A program made the position numbers and the translations under genes. Positions 24,833 to 34,889 of a DNA stretch of 60,285 nucleotides are shown piece by piece. How positions within the stretch are numbered: position 1 is the stretch's first letter; every line of letters starts with the position of its first letter. The DNA is from JAPLFM01 sp964650885 (GTDB lineage Bacteria; Bacteroidota; Ignavibacteria; Kapaibacteriales; UBA2268): assembly GCA_964650885.1 (NCBI GenBank), contig CAZYXG010000009.1, positions 1-60,285 of the forward strand, read 5' to 3'. A model generated the notes under the pieces. The model saw only the letters and a list, made by a program, of their open reading frames with translations, searched no databases and was not told where the DNA came from.

Positions 24833-27800
24833 TTATTTAGAGATGATTAGTTTAGTCATTTCTTCATAAAATCCAGATTTCATTTTAACGTAATAAACGC
24901 CATTGCCAAGGTTTTCAGTATTAACACTAACGGCATATTTACCATCAGCCATTAATTGATTAACTGGAATATTCACAACAGCACCAGTAGCATTCACAAT
25001 TTCAATTTTTGTATGAGATTGCAAACCAACATCAAATTTCAAATCAAAAGTATTAGTTGAAATTGGATTTGGATTGATTGAATACAATTGATAATCTTGA
25101 GCAGTAAGATCAATCGCTCTGATTGGCTGAGCACATACTTCCGAACCAATTAGTCCTGGCGTGAGTAATTTATCAACGCAAATGCTGCGTTGGTCGTTAT
25201 CGCCAAGAGTAATAGATGCTATTTCAGGAATATAGCTACCAGTTTCAGAAAGCATATTTAATGAGTTCAAGCTAATCAAGATACCTGGTTTTGAAATAAA
25301 GGCCCCAGCTTCATCGGCAGCACCAACTATGCTAATATAAGAGAAGTCGTTATCGCTAGGTAATTGAGTTGGTAAAAATTTCCATTTTCCTGCAAGAGCA
25401 CTACCACCAGCTAATTGCCAATCCGTACCATTTTTCATTACGTAAAGAGCATTCTTTTTGTATTTGATAATCATTGTGAACGATGTAATTTTCGCATCGC
25501 CAAAAATGTTTGTACTTGTAGGACTTGGTCTTTCTCCAATATCAATGACTAAATCGAAAGGAACGCCAGGGTTTTGCTTAGGATACTTTCTTATTGCAAC
25601 TTCAATATTCACTTTGTAGATATTTGCTTCAATAGTAAATGTAGCTGGAGCTAAATTTTCTACATCGAAAGTGTAAGTAGCTTTTTGCAAACCAATTTGA
25701 GTAGTAGCAACAAGTTGATATTTGATGTAATAAGTTCCGCCAGCAAGCAATTTAGCAGGAAGTGTGTTTATCAATTTGAATGCTGAGCCATCGCCTAAAG
25801 TAACTTTAAGGTTAGATAAATTCAAATCTTCAGTTAAACTTGTGTTAGTCAATCGGATTGAGTCAATCGGATTGTCACAAGAAATTATATTACCGTAATT
25901 TATATTAGTTGTTGTCAATCCACGAACGAATCCAGTACCAAATACTTTACCATCTTGATTTAGAATATCTTTTGGTGCAGAGTTATCAGGTTTTTGCTCA
26001 CCAGCATCAGAATAAACATTAAACATCATATTTCTCAAGCCATCAGCAGAAGGTGTGAAAGTGAATTTAAGTTCAGCAGTGCCATCGGCAGGTATAATTA
26101 ATGGATTAGTTGCATTGATTGTATTCCAAGGTTTTCCATTTACTACAACTTCTGTGAAGTCAGCAGGGTTACCAGAGTTATCTTTTTGAACTGTAAAAAT
26201 ATTAACTGGAACTTTAACAGTTTGAGTTGTATTAGTTATTCTAACAACGCCTTCTGTATTGGCACCAGCAGTTTGGTGAGTTGATGTTACTAAGCAAGCA
26301 GGAGTAAAAGTATAACTAGAAACTGATAATTGTGGTAAGAAACCAGTACCATCTAAATTTCCAGAAACGTAACCACTTGGATCAACAGTTGCATCAACTA
26401 AACCTCTAATTTCAACAGTATGCTTTCCAACAGTTTGTGGAGTATATTGGACTGGGATAGCTATCAATGTATCAGGATTGCTTGAGCCAGCAGGGTAAAC
26501 AGTTATTGGCAAACCAGTAGAAAATCTGTTTGACAAGACTCTAAAGTTTACATCTGCTTTATCTGCTAATTCAACACCATTGAAAACAAATGGCGATGAA
26601 CCTGTATTTGATAAATATATAAATCCTTTACCAATAGTACCATTGGTAGTATTAACAGATTTCAAACGAGATAAATCCCACAATTCAGATGTAATAGCCG
26701 GACCAGGTTTTCTAACGTCAACTCTCCAAATAGAAATATCGTCATCTTGTGCAGTTAATTCGTCAATATCTGTCAAGAATTTAACATCGAATCTGAATAC
26801 GCCTTCCAAAGCAGATTGTACACAAAGGTTAGTCAATTGCAATGTTTGGTTTGGTGCTACTTTGAAAGGGAAATAATTAGCTTGAGCCAATTTGTCCCAA
26901 TCGAAAGGCAATACATTTGCAGTAGTTTTGTCAACAGCCGTAACAGTTAAAGTATCAGTACCAGAGTTAATGATATAGAAACCTCCTTGTTTACAAGCTT
27001 GTTTGTCTACTGTAATTGTACCAGCGTTATAATCTTCAACTACAATTCTAGGAACAACCCCTTTACCTATAATAGGGAAAGCGTGAGTCAAACATTTTGT
27101 TTCTACAATTAATGAATCCAAGTCCATTAGCAAAGGCAAAGTAGTGAATTCAACAATTGGTCTATAAGTCATTTTAATAACTCTAGTTTCACGTGGCTGC
27201 AATACTATTTCACCATTACTATTTGCTTGCAATGGATCTGAAATAACGAATACATCGCCTTTCTTAACTTTAATAGATTTGATGTAAATCAAAGAATCAG
27301 AATTACTTTTGATTTCAACATCTAATTTATTTGAAGTACGTTTGATTCTTTGTTTTCCAAAATCAATTGGGTTTGGATTGACGATAATACTGTCTGCTTC
27401 ATAGCGTAAAACAAATAATGTATCGTTACCAGCAGCATCAGTAATTCTAATGTTTGCTACACCATCTTGATTTTTATCTTTTACTTTGATTTTAAATTCA
27501 AAAAGCTCTCTTCTTGCAGGATTTAAAGAATATTTCGGATCCAAAGTAGGTTCTTCAAAGTTAAAACTACCAAGAGTTACTTGTGGCATTCCGTCCACTC
27601 CAGAGTCAATCTGTCTAGGATTGTCAGCGTCGGCTCCATCTCTTAATTCAGATGTAGGCACAGTGAATTCACCACATTCGCCAAAAGGTTTAGGAACAGG
27701 TGGTAAGGTATCGAACTCACCAAGTTTTCTATATGCAGAAGCTGCAGGCCAAGCATAACCATTAGCATAAGAGAAGCCATAGATATATCCACCGAATGGA

Positions 27801-29233
27801 GCATCTCCCAAGATTTTATGAGGTCCTGGCTCTATACTAATTCTAGCAAAATAGAATTCAGTTCCTGGGACTCTGTTTAGTAGAAACTTAGGATCCAATA
27901 CACTTACTTTTACATCATCAATTTTAACTGTTTGCAGCAATTTACTGTTATTAGCTTGATCAGTTGTATCACCAATTGCAATTAAGTTTAAATAGTTCAC
28001 ACGGAATTCATTTTGAGTGAAATTCTGCGGGGTTTGAAATATTGTACTTGTAGTGTATTGCTCAGCAGCAGTAACATTCATCATATCGGGATCGAACAAT
28101 GCTCCACCTGCATCCCATTGCTCTGAGCAAGAGTAGTGCATAAGGAAAATTGGTTTGTCTGATTCCCATATAGTGGAACCTCTAATACCGTAAGTAGAAG
28201 GGTCGGACCTTACTCCAGAAGCATAGATAGTTTTATACTCAACAAATTCATTTGCGCCAGGAATTACAATTTCATTTTGTTCTATTTTTTCTTTTGTTTC
28301 AATGTCATAAGAAGTATATTTCACAGTTGTGTTTTCTTCAGAAGTAATAACACGGAAATAATCTCCATAATTCTTTCTTCTTAATTCAACAGATACATAT
28401 CTTTTACCCCATGCTTGAACAGGAGGCATCATTTCGCAAATGTGGTCACGTCCATTGTCAACATTGAAAACAGGAATCATACATCTTTCATGAAATCCGA
28501 TTAAAGCTATTTTCTTATTTGCTATAATTTCAGAGCCAGAAAGATCGAAGGCACCGCGAGATGTTCCATCGCCACGCACCATATATGTTTGACCCTTGTT
28601 CAAAGTAACATTAATAGATTGACCAATAGATCTTCCATTGTCAGTTTTTTGACCACTTTGCCTTCCTTTCAATTGAATTTGAACTCTAGTGTTATTTTCA
28701 GAAGCCATAACAATAAATCCTGTTTTCCAATCCCTAGATTCCTTAAAATCCCAATATGACAAGTGAATATATCTTGTTCCCCAGCTAGAAACTGGTATTG
28801 CCATATATCCATCGGAACTTACTGGTTTAGCATTAATTACATAAACCGAAATTGGAGTAGGAGATTCTACTTTCATTGCAGTGTTCATAACCATACCCGA
28901 TGTAAAATTTTCTACATCTGTCCCAAAATCACCATCTTTCGACGAAAATCTTGTAACTTTATAAGCTTTAATAGGCTTAGTCAAACTCAAGCCAGTATTT
29001 TCGTTGCTTAAAGTAACTGTTGTATTTTCCGAAGCAGATACGAATATTTCAAGTGCATCAGCAGCAATTTGTTGCGAGTCGTTTGGAGGTAAAGTAACAT
29101 AAAATAATCTACCTAATGAGTTTTGACCCATAAGTGCGTTTTGGATTTTCTTGCTCGCTACTTCGTTTGCTTGGATATTCATTGCAAACAATGTCGAGAC
29201 AAAGAGTAAAAGTATTAAGTACTTTCTTTTCAT
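24833..29233 (-). CDS. large T9SS-exported surface protein with an IgGFc-binding-like domain
   Basis: 1466 residues with a Sec signal (MKRKYLILLLFVSTLFAMNIQA). Residues about 120-480 resemble the N-terminal domain of IgGFc-binding proteins: the two paired segments SSWGTRYIHLSYWDFKE and AWGKRYVSVELRRKNYGDYF, each followed by a SENNT or SEENTTV turn. A series of Ig-like/ASH-type (choice-of-anchor D) repeats follows (about 605-1180), for example NPIDFGKQRIKRTSNK. The last 75 residues form a T9SS type-A sorting domain: NPNPISTNTFDLKFDV, then NATGAVV and NLGNGVYYVKMKSG, ending in MTKLIISK. It is exported to the surface and probably involved in adhesion. GGAG 9 nt before the ATG fits a ribosome-binding site. 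Confidence 0.88.
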   Translation of the reverse strand: MKRKYLILLLFVSTLFAMNIQANEVASKKIQNALMGQNSLGRLFYVTLPPNDSQQIAADALEIFVSASENTTVTLSNENTGLSLTKPIKAYKVTRFSSKDGDFGTDVENFTSGMVMNTAMKVESPTPISVYVINAKPVSSDGYMAIPVSSWGTRYIHLSYWDFKESRDWKTGFIVMASENNTRVQIQLKGRQSGQKTDNGRSIGQSINVTLNKGQTYMVRGDGTSRGAFDLSGSEIIANKKIALIGFHERCMIPVFNVDNGRDHICEMMPPVQAWGKRYVSVELRRKNYGDYFRVITSEENTTVKYTSYDIETKEKIEQNEIVIPGANEFVEYKTIYASGVRSDPSTYGIRGSTIWESDKPIFLMHYSCSEQWDAGGALFDPDMMNVTAAEQYTTSTIFQTPQNFTQNEFRVNYLNLIAIGDTTDQANNSKLLQTVKIDDVKVSVLDPKFLLNRVPGTEFYFARISIEPGPHKILGDAPFGGYIYGFSYANGYAWPAASAYRKLGEFDTLPPVPKPFGECGEFTVPTSELRDGADADNPRQIDSGVDGMPQVTLGSFNFEEPTLDPKYSLNPARRELFEFKIKVKDKNQDGVANIRITDAAGNDTLFVLRYEADSIIVNPNPIDFGKQRIKRTSNKLDVEIKSNSDSLIYIKSIKVKKGDVFVISDPLQANSNGEIVLQPRETRVIKMTYRPIVEFTTLPLLMDLDSLIVETKCLTHAFPIIGKGVVPRIVVEDYNAGTITVDKQACKQGGFYIINSGTDTLTVTAVDKTTANVLPFDWDKLAQANYFPFKVAPNQTLQLTNLCVQSALEGVFRFDVKFLTDIDELTAQDDDISIWRVDVRKPGPAITSELWDLSRLKSVNTTNGTIGKGFIYLSNTGSSPFVFNGVELADKADVNFRVLSNRFSTGLPITVYPAGSSNPDTLIAIPVQYTPQTVGKHTVEIRGLVDATVDPSGYVSGNLDGTGFLPQLSVSSYTFTPACLVTSTHQTAGANTEGVVRITNTTQTVKVPVNIFTVQKDNSGNPADFTEVVVNGKPWNTINATNPLIIPADGTAELKFTFTPSADGLRNMMFNVYSDAGEQKPDNSAPKDILNQDGKVFGTGFVRGLTTTNINYGNIISCDNPIDSIRLTNTSLTEDLNLSNLKVTLGDGSAFKLINTLPAKLLAGGTYYIKYQLVATTQIGLQKATYTFDVENLAPATFTIEANIYKVNIEVAIRKYPKQNPGVPFDLVIDIGERPSPTSTNIFGDAKITSFTMIIKYKKNALYVMKNGTDWQLAGGSALAGKWKFLPTQLPSDNDFSYISIVGAADEAGAFISKPGILISLNSLNMLSETGSYIPEIASITLGDNDQRSICVDKLLTPGLIGSEVCAQPIRAIDLTAQDYQLYSINPNPISTNTFDLKFDVGLQSHTKIEIVNATGAVVNIPVNQLMADGKYAVSVNTENLGNGVYYVKMKSGFYEEMTKLIISK

Positions 29234-29326
29234 AAAATAACTCCGATTAAAATTGATTTGTTTTGTATTCTTAATTCTAATAAACTGAAAATTTCAAAAA
29301 CGTTACAGGAAATTTCAATTTCTAAC

Positions 29327-29366
29327 AAAAAAAGTAATATTAACGTGAATTAATATTACTTTTTTT
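29327..29366 (-). terminator. intrinsic terminator of the tricorn-like protease gene
   Basis: A perfect 17-bp AT-rich stem: AAAAAAAGTAATATTAA (29327-29343), loop CGTGAA, then its complement (29350-29366). It lies 54-93 nt after the stop of the protease gene on the minus strand, before the next gene's leader. Confidence 0.85.
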
Positions 29367-29419
29367 AGATTTTTTCACAATACAATATAATGAAAGTGTT
29401 ATCAATTATCCAAGAAAAT

Positions 29420-32400
29420 TTATCTTTTATCTGGATATTTTGGCAAAATAGGTATTTTCCGTTTAGAATTTGTTTTCATTTCTTCAGTTACAACTTCTAT
29501 TGCTTTGTCTAATTGCTCATCAATACCAGCTAAAACCTTAGCTGGATGATTATCTACTTCAATATCGGGAGTCATTCCTTCACCTTCCAGCACCCATTTG
29601 CTTTCGTGGCTGAAATTGACAAATTCTGGCTTATTCATATAGCCACCATCTAAAAATGGTAAACTTCCACGAATTCCAACCACACCACCCCAGCTGCGTT
29701 TTCCTATTACTTTCCCAAGTTTATTCACTTTGAATTGATAAGGGAATAAATCGCCATCGGAAGCTGAAAGCTCATTAATCAAGCAAACCATTGGGCCAGT
29801 CATTACAGCATCGGGAGTAGTAGTTACCATTTCTTGATTACGGAAATTTTTCACAACTCCAATTTCTCTTTTCAATCTTTCTATAATCATAGATGACACA
29901 TTGCCACCACCATTGTAGCGGTCATCTATTATCAAACCTTCTTTGCGAATTTGAGGATAGAAATATTTGATAAATTCTATCAAACCATTTCCAACACCCA
30001 TATCTGGAACGTGGATATAGCCAATTTTTCCACCTGATTTTTCTTCCACATAGCGGCGATTAGTTTCCACCCAATCGAAATATCTTAATCTTTCTTCGCC
30101 AGCAATTGTTTTTATGTTTGTTTCTATTGCACCCGTTTCACTTGCTTTTGAGTTAGTTTTTAATTTCACATATTTACTGACTTTGTCCACCAAAGCTACA
30201 TAAGGAGTGATTTTTCTGTTTAACTTTATACCGTCAATCTCAAGTAAATAGTCTCCAGCTTTCACATTCACTCCAACTTCAGTCAAAGGAGAACGTGTTT
30301 TTTCTTCCCAGTTTCTACCTGGAAATATATTCTTGATTTTATAAAAACCAGACTTCTCATCGTATTCAAACTCAGCTCCTAATAAACCAATTCCAACCGC
30401 TGGTACTTTTGGAGAATCGCCGCCACCAGAGTAAGCGTGACCTATATTCAGCTCACCAATCATTTCACCCATAATGTAAGTCAAATCGAATCGGTGCTGA
30501 ACAAATGGAACTAATTCTTGATAGCGGTCGTGGATTTTATTCCAGTCATAGCCGTGCATATTTGGGTCGTAGAAGAAATATTTCATTTGTCTCCATCCTT
30601 CATTATAAACTTGGTTCCACTCTGCTTTTTTGTCCAAAGTTACTTTCATTTCTTCCAAATCAAGTTTACCTTCTTTCAATTCAATTTTAGGTGCAAGTTT
30701 CGTAATGTAATAGTTGCCATCTTTTGAAATGATTATCTTTTCGCCATCGCCAGAAATATCATAAGCTGAGAAATCCCCTACTTCGCTTTCTTTTCGAGTC
30801 TTAATATCGTAAATATAAGTTTTTGGGCCTTGCGAACTACTTGAACGAACATAATAAAGCTTATGGTCTTTAGATGGAAATAGATTATTGTAATAACCAC
30901 GTGGTATATCGAAATCCATTATTCTATCTTCCAATCCATCTAAATCAATTTTCACTTCAACAGCTTTCTTTTCATCTTTGCCTTTTTTGTCATCATTTGA
31001 TTTATCTTCAGTTTCTGCTTTTGTTGGTTTGTCATCTCCATTATAAGCGAATAGATTCTCAGCATCTTTTGTTAAAGCCAAAGCATAAATTCTTGATTGA
31101 TCTTTGATTGAGAAGTTCCATTCCACATCGCTAACACTTGGATCAAAATTTCTACCCGAAACAAATAATAGATACTGTCCACCTGGAGTGAAAACTGGAT
31201 TTTGTGATTCAAACAATTCACTTGTGGCTTGAGTAATTTTCTTGCTATCGAGCGAGTACAAATTGATTATAGAAATTCCAGAGTGCATTTGGTCAGTAAA
31301 TGCTATCCATTTGCTATCTGGCGACCAACTGAAATCACGCAATTCCCACATTTTAGATTTGGCAACTACAGTTGTTTTCTTTGTGTCAATGTCAATATAG
31401 AACAATCGTAATGATTTATCGGAAGCCAATATTTTCTTACTATCGGGCGACCACAACATTTCATATCTATATGATTGGGCATCTTTAGTTAGCTGATTTA
31501 TTTCAGAGCCATCTGCATTCGACAAATAAATTTCATCTTCACCACTCGCATCAGAAACATAAGCAATATACTTACCATCGGGCGACCAAATTGGATTTCT
31601 TTCGTGGCTACCTGGTGATTTAGTTAAATTTCTTATATAACCTTTTTCTGCTGGAACAGTAAATATATCCCCTCTGGCAGAGAAAAGTCCACGTTTACCG
31701 TCATTTGAAACACCAAAAGAACCAATCTTATCTTTTACTCTTGTAATTTTAGTTCTATTTGCTGGGAAATCCTCTTGCACTTCAATAGATACCTTCGTAT
31801 TCAAGTCTGTTTTTGTATCTAAGATATATACATAGCCACCATTTTCGAATGCAATATATTGTCCACCCATAGATGGGTATTTAACATCGTATTCTTTGAA
31901 ATCAGTGAGCTTTTTAGTTTCATCTGTTTTAGTGTCGTAAACGAATAAATTCATAACCTTATCTCTATCCGAAAGGAAATAAACTTTATCGCCCACCCAC
32001 ATAGGAATAATATCCTGAGCAGGATTTTTAGTAATATTAGTTAGCTCTTTCGAGTTAAAATCATAAATCCAAATATCATCTGCTTGCCCGCCACGGTAGC
32101 GTTTCCAAGTGCGAAACTCACGAAAAACCCTATTATAAGCTATTTTACTACCATCATTATTGAAAGTAGCATGTCCTGCTACTGGCAAAGGCACTTGCTT
32201 TGGCAATCCACTTTCAATACTGGTCGTGAAAAGCTTTCCAGTCCAAGCCTGCCAAGATTCTGAACGAGAACGAAATAAGATTTCCTTATTGTTAGTCCAT
32301 TGCATAATGATTTTATCTGGACCCATTCGCTCTGGCAAACCTGGTATATCCATAGAATAAGTTACACGAGCTGGCTCACCGCCAAAACTTGGAATAGTAT

Positions 32401-32659
32401 AGATTTCTCTATTGCCATCGTATTCGCCAGTGAATGCAATATATTTGCCATCGGGAGAAAAACGAGGGTGCAGTTCAACACCTTCAGAAGAAGTTACCCT
32501 ACGAGCAAGTCCACCAGACAAAGGCACAGTATAGATATCGCCACCATAAGAGAATGTGATATGAGTTTGGCTTGCATTTGGGAAGCGAAGCAAACGAGTT
32601 TCCTCTGCATTAGCTACAAAAGCTGTAACTAGCAAAGCAAATAAAATTCTTAGTTTCAT
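29420..32659 (-). CDS. tricorn-like S41 serine protease
   Basis: 1079 residues with a Sec signal (MKLRILFALLVTAFVANA). The first 560 residues form a TolB/WD40-like beta-propeller with repeats such as PRFSPDGKYIAFTGEYDG, PIWSPDGKYIAYVSD and FSWSPDSKWIAFTD. A tricorn C1-like helical region (YDPNMHGYDWNKIHDRYQ) follows. A PDZ domain comes next (about 760-860), then the S41 core with GLIIDDRYNGGGNVSS, LINELSASDGDLFPYQF (catalytic Ser) and KRSWGGVVG. It should break down peptides in the periplasm, as proposed for tricorn-like proteases of Bacteroidota. A linker at about 550-580 is Lys/Asp-rich. Single gene with its own terminator. Confidence 0.92.
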   Translation of the reverse strand: MKLRILFALLVTAFVANAEETRLLRFPNASQTHITFSYGGDIYTVPLSGGLARRVTSSEGVELHPRFSPDGKYIAFTGEYDGNREIYTIPSFGGEPARVTYSMDIPGLPERMGPDKIIMQWTNNKEILFRSRSESWQAWTGKLFTTSIESGLPKQVPLPVAGHATFNNDGSKIAYNRVFREFRTWKRYRGGQADDIWIYDFNSKELTNITKNPAQDIIPMWVGDKVYFLSDRDKVMNLFVYDTKTDETKKLTDFKEYDVKYPSMGGQYIAFENGGYVYILDTKTDLNTKVSIEVQEDFPANRTKITRVKDKIGSFGVSNDGKRGLFSARGDIFTVPAEKGYIRNLTKSPGSHERNPIWSPDGKYIAYVSDASGEDEIYLSNADGSEINQLTKDAQSYRYEMLWSPDSKKILASDKSLRLFYIDIDTKKTTVVAKSKMWELRDFSWSPDSKWIAFTDQMHSGISIINLYSLDSKKITQATSELFESQNPVFTPGGQYLLFVSGRNFDPSVSDVEWNFSIKDQSRIYALALTKDAENLFAYNGDDKPTKAETEDKSNDDKKGKDEKKAVEVKIDLDGLEDRIMDFDIPRGYYNNLFPSKDHKLYYVRSSSSQGPKTYIYDIKTRKESEVGDFSAYDISGDGEKIIISKDGNYYITKLAPKIELKEGKLDLEEMKVTLDKKAEWNQVYNEGWRQMKYFFYDPNMHGYDWNKIHDRYQELVPFVQHRFDLTYIMGEMIGELNIGHAYSGGGDSPKVPAVGIGLLGAEFEYDEKSGFYKIKNIFPGRNWEEKTRSPLTEVGVNVKAGDYLLEIDGIKLNRKITPYVALVDKVSKYVKLKTNSKASETGAIETNIKTIAGEERLRYFDWVETNRRYVEEKSGGKIGYIHVPDMGVGNGLIEFIKYFYPQIRKEGLIIDDRYNGGGNVSSMIIERLKREIGVVKNFRNQEMVTTTPDAVMTGPMVCLINELSASDGDLFPYQFKVNKLGKVIGKRSWGGVVGIRGSLPFLDGGYMNKPEFVNFSHESKWVLEGEGMTPDIEVDNHPAKVLAGIDEQLDKAIEVVTEEMKTNSKRKIPILPKYPDKR

Positions 32660-33000
32660 AGACCAATTATTTGTGATTTAAAAAAAAACAAATTAGCAAA
32701 TTTTTGGGAATTATTTTGAAGAAATGAGAAGCAAGCAAACAACATTTGCGAAAATATAGTTTTTGGTTAATGAGCCTGTCGAAATGAACCAAATAGTATC
32801 TAAATGAATTTGTGGTGACGGATAATTTTGTGTCTTTCTTTTGCGAATCTCTTTATTGAAACAACTGTAATATCTATCATTTTTCTTAAAGTTTATCCTT
32901 TGTTAAAGACGGATAATTATCCGTCTCAATATTTATTTTGGGGAGAAATATACTTGTAAAATACTTATTTTGCTTTTTTGACTTTTAGCTATTGTGCCAA
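32660..33000. other. divergent intergenic region with repeats and a palindrome
   Basis: 341 bases between the protease gene and the ABC-F gene. It contains TGAGCCTGTCGAAATG at 32771-32786, which resembles a type of short repeat often scattered between genes in this lineage. It also holds GACGGATAATT at 32817-32827 and the perfect palindrome at 32907-32926. No gene or riboswitch seen. Both outward promoters must be here. Confidence 0.55.
32907..32926. promoter_or_regulatory. perfect 20-bp palindrome upstream of the ABC-F gene
   Basis: AGACGGATAATTATCCGTCT is a perfect palindrome. Its left half (GACGGATAATT) is repeated at 32817-32827. It could be an operator with an upstream half site or part of a dispersed repeat. 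It has no T-tract and is not placed as a terminator for any gene. Confidence 0.45.
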
Positions 33001-34884
33001 ATGACTATCTTTTCGGTTAATAATCTTTCTAAATCCTATGGTGAAGCCCCTCTATTTCAAAACATTTCTTTTGGCATGGAGCAAGGCGAAAAGATAGGTT
33101 TGATTGGGCGGAACGGTGCTGGTAAATCTACTCTATTGAAAATTATTGGTGGGCTTGAAACTCCAGATATTGGAGAAGCTGTGCTCAATAGCAATATCAA
33201 AGTGGAATACCTCACTCAAAGCACCGAATACGAAGATGACGACGAAGCTATAGATTATGTGGTCAAAAGTATTCCAGAGCTTTATCTTATTTTGAAGGAA
33301 TACCACGAATTACTCAGCTCCAATAATGGCGATAACCAACGCATTATTGATTTGAGCCATAGGATAGATGAACTCAATGGCTGGGGAATTGAAGCAGAAG
33401 CTAAGAAAACATTGCAAAAAGTGGGTATCACCGATTTTAATCTTCGATTGAAATATGCCTCTGGTGGCGAAAAAAAACGTATCGCTATTGCCAGAGTACT
33501 AATCTCCAAACCCGACTTATTAATCTTGGACGAACCTACTAACCATTTGGATGCTGACACAGTGCAGTGGCTTCAAGATGAGCTTTCTCAATCTAATCTA
33601 TCTATAATTTTTGTTACCCACGATAGATACTTTTTGGATTCTCTTTCCACTCGAATAATTGAGCTGGATATGGAGAGGTTGTTTAGCTATCAGGGGAATT
33701 ACGAAAATTATTTGATGCAAAAAGCAATCTTTCTGCAAACAGAAAAATCTACAAATGACCATTTGCAGAATAAACTTCGCACCGAACTTGAGTGGCTTTC
33801 TCGTGGGGCTAAAGCTCGCCGCACAAAGCAAAAAAGCCGTATAGATTGGGCTGGGAAACTTAAAGACGATATTCGCTTTGTTGACCAAAAGAAAATTAAA
33901 ATTGAAGTTGGTAATGTATTTTTAGGCAGCAAAATTATTGAAGCCCATAATATTTCCTATTCTGTCAAAAATAGATTACTTATCAATAATTTCAGCTATA
34001 CTGCCAGACCCACCGATAAAATTGGAATAATTGGGCCAAATGGCTCTGGCAAATCTAGTTTACTGAAAATATTTACTGAAAAATTCACCCCACAAAAAGG
34101 TTCTTGCAAACTCGGTACTACAGTAAAAATTGGACACTATGAGCAAGAAATAGAAAGTTTGGATCAAAGTAAAACTGTAATTGCTTCGCTTAGGGAAATT
34201 GCAGAGTATATCAATGTGGGAGAAGGTAAAGAGAGAAAGCTTACTGCTGCCGAGCTACTGGATAAATTCCTTTTCCCAAGAAAAAGACAAAATTCTTATG
34301 TTTATACTCTATCGGGTGGAGAGAAAAAACGTTTAGCTCTTCTACGTTTGCTGATGGCTAATCCAAATGTTCTGCTTCTCGATGAGCCAACAAATGATTT
34401 CGATATTGAAACACTCAATGTTTTGGAAGATTATCTGGATAATTTCTATGGCGTACTGATTGTCGTTTCCCACGATAGAGCATTTTTGGATAGATGCGTA
34501 GAATTTATATGGGCATTTGAAGGCGATGGCAAAATCAAAGAATATCCTGGTAATTATTCGGATTATTTAGTAAAAAAAGAATCTAATAAAGTGCTGGAAA
34601 GAGAAAATAAGTTAAACGATAAAAAAGCTGAACCACAAGTAGTAAAAGAAATTAAATCGCAAAATACCGCCAAACTTTCTTTCAAAGAAAAAAAAGAGAT
34701 TGAGCAATTGGATATAGATATACCTCATTATGAAAGTAGAATCAATGAAATCCAAACAGAGCTGGCTGCAAAGTTTAGCGATTATAAACTAGTGGAAAGT
34801 TTGAATTTGGAATTAGTGGATATTACTAATAAATTGAACGATGGCACAGAGCGTTGGCTCGAACTTTCCGAAAAGCAGGATTGA
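33001..34884 (+). CDS. ABC-F family ATPase (Uup/Ets type)
   Basis: 627 residues with two ABC domains and no membrane segment. Domain 1 has Walker A GRNGAGKST, signature YASGGEKKR and Walker B LLILDEPTNHLD. Domain 2 has GPNGSGKSS, LSGGEKKRL and LLLDEPTNDFD. The P-site-tRNA-interaction (ABC_tran_Xtn) linker between them includes WLSRGAKARRTKQKSRI. A C-terminal coiled coil of about 80 residues follows an acidic/Lys-rich link, as in Uup. ABC-F proteins act on ribosomes or replication intermediates rather than transport. I took the ATG at 33001; a TTG three codons upstream is unlikely. It precedes a second ABC ATPase by 5 nt. Confidence 0.93.
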   Translation: MTIFSVNNLSKSYGEAPLFQNISFGMEQGEKIGLIGRNGAGKSTLLKIIGGLETPDIGEAVLNSNIKVEYLTQSTEYEDDDEAIDYVVKSIPELYLILKEYHELLSSNNGDNQRIIDLSHRIDELNGWGIEAEAKKTLQKVGITDFNLRLKYASGGEKKRIAIARVLISKPDLLILDEPTNHLDADTVQWLQDELSQSNLSIIFVTHDRYFLDSLSTRIIELDMERLFSYQGNYENYLMQKAIFLQTEKSTNDHLQNKLRTELEWLSRGAKARRTKQKSRIDWAGKLKDDIRFVDQKKIKIEVGNVFLGSKIIEAHNISYSVKNRLLINNFSYTARPTDKIGIIGPNGSGKSSLLKIFTEKFTPQKGSCKLGTTVKIGHYEQEIESLDQSKTVIASLREIAEYINVGEGKERKLTAAELLDKFLFPRKRQNSYVYTLSGGEKKRLALLRLLMANPNVLLLDEPTNDFDIETLNVLEDYLDNFYGVLIVVSHDRAFLDRCVEFIWAFEGDGKIKEYPGNYSDYLVKKESNKVLERENKLNDKKAEPQVVKEIKSQNTAKLSFKEKKEIEQLDIDIPHYESRINEIQTELAAKFSDYKLVESLNLELVDITNKLNDGTERWLELSEKQD

Positions 34885-34889
34885 ATGTA

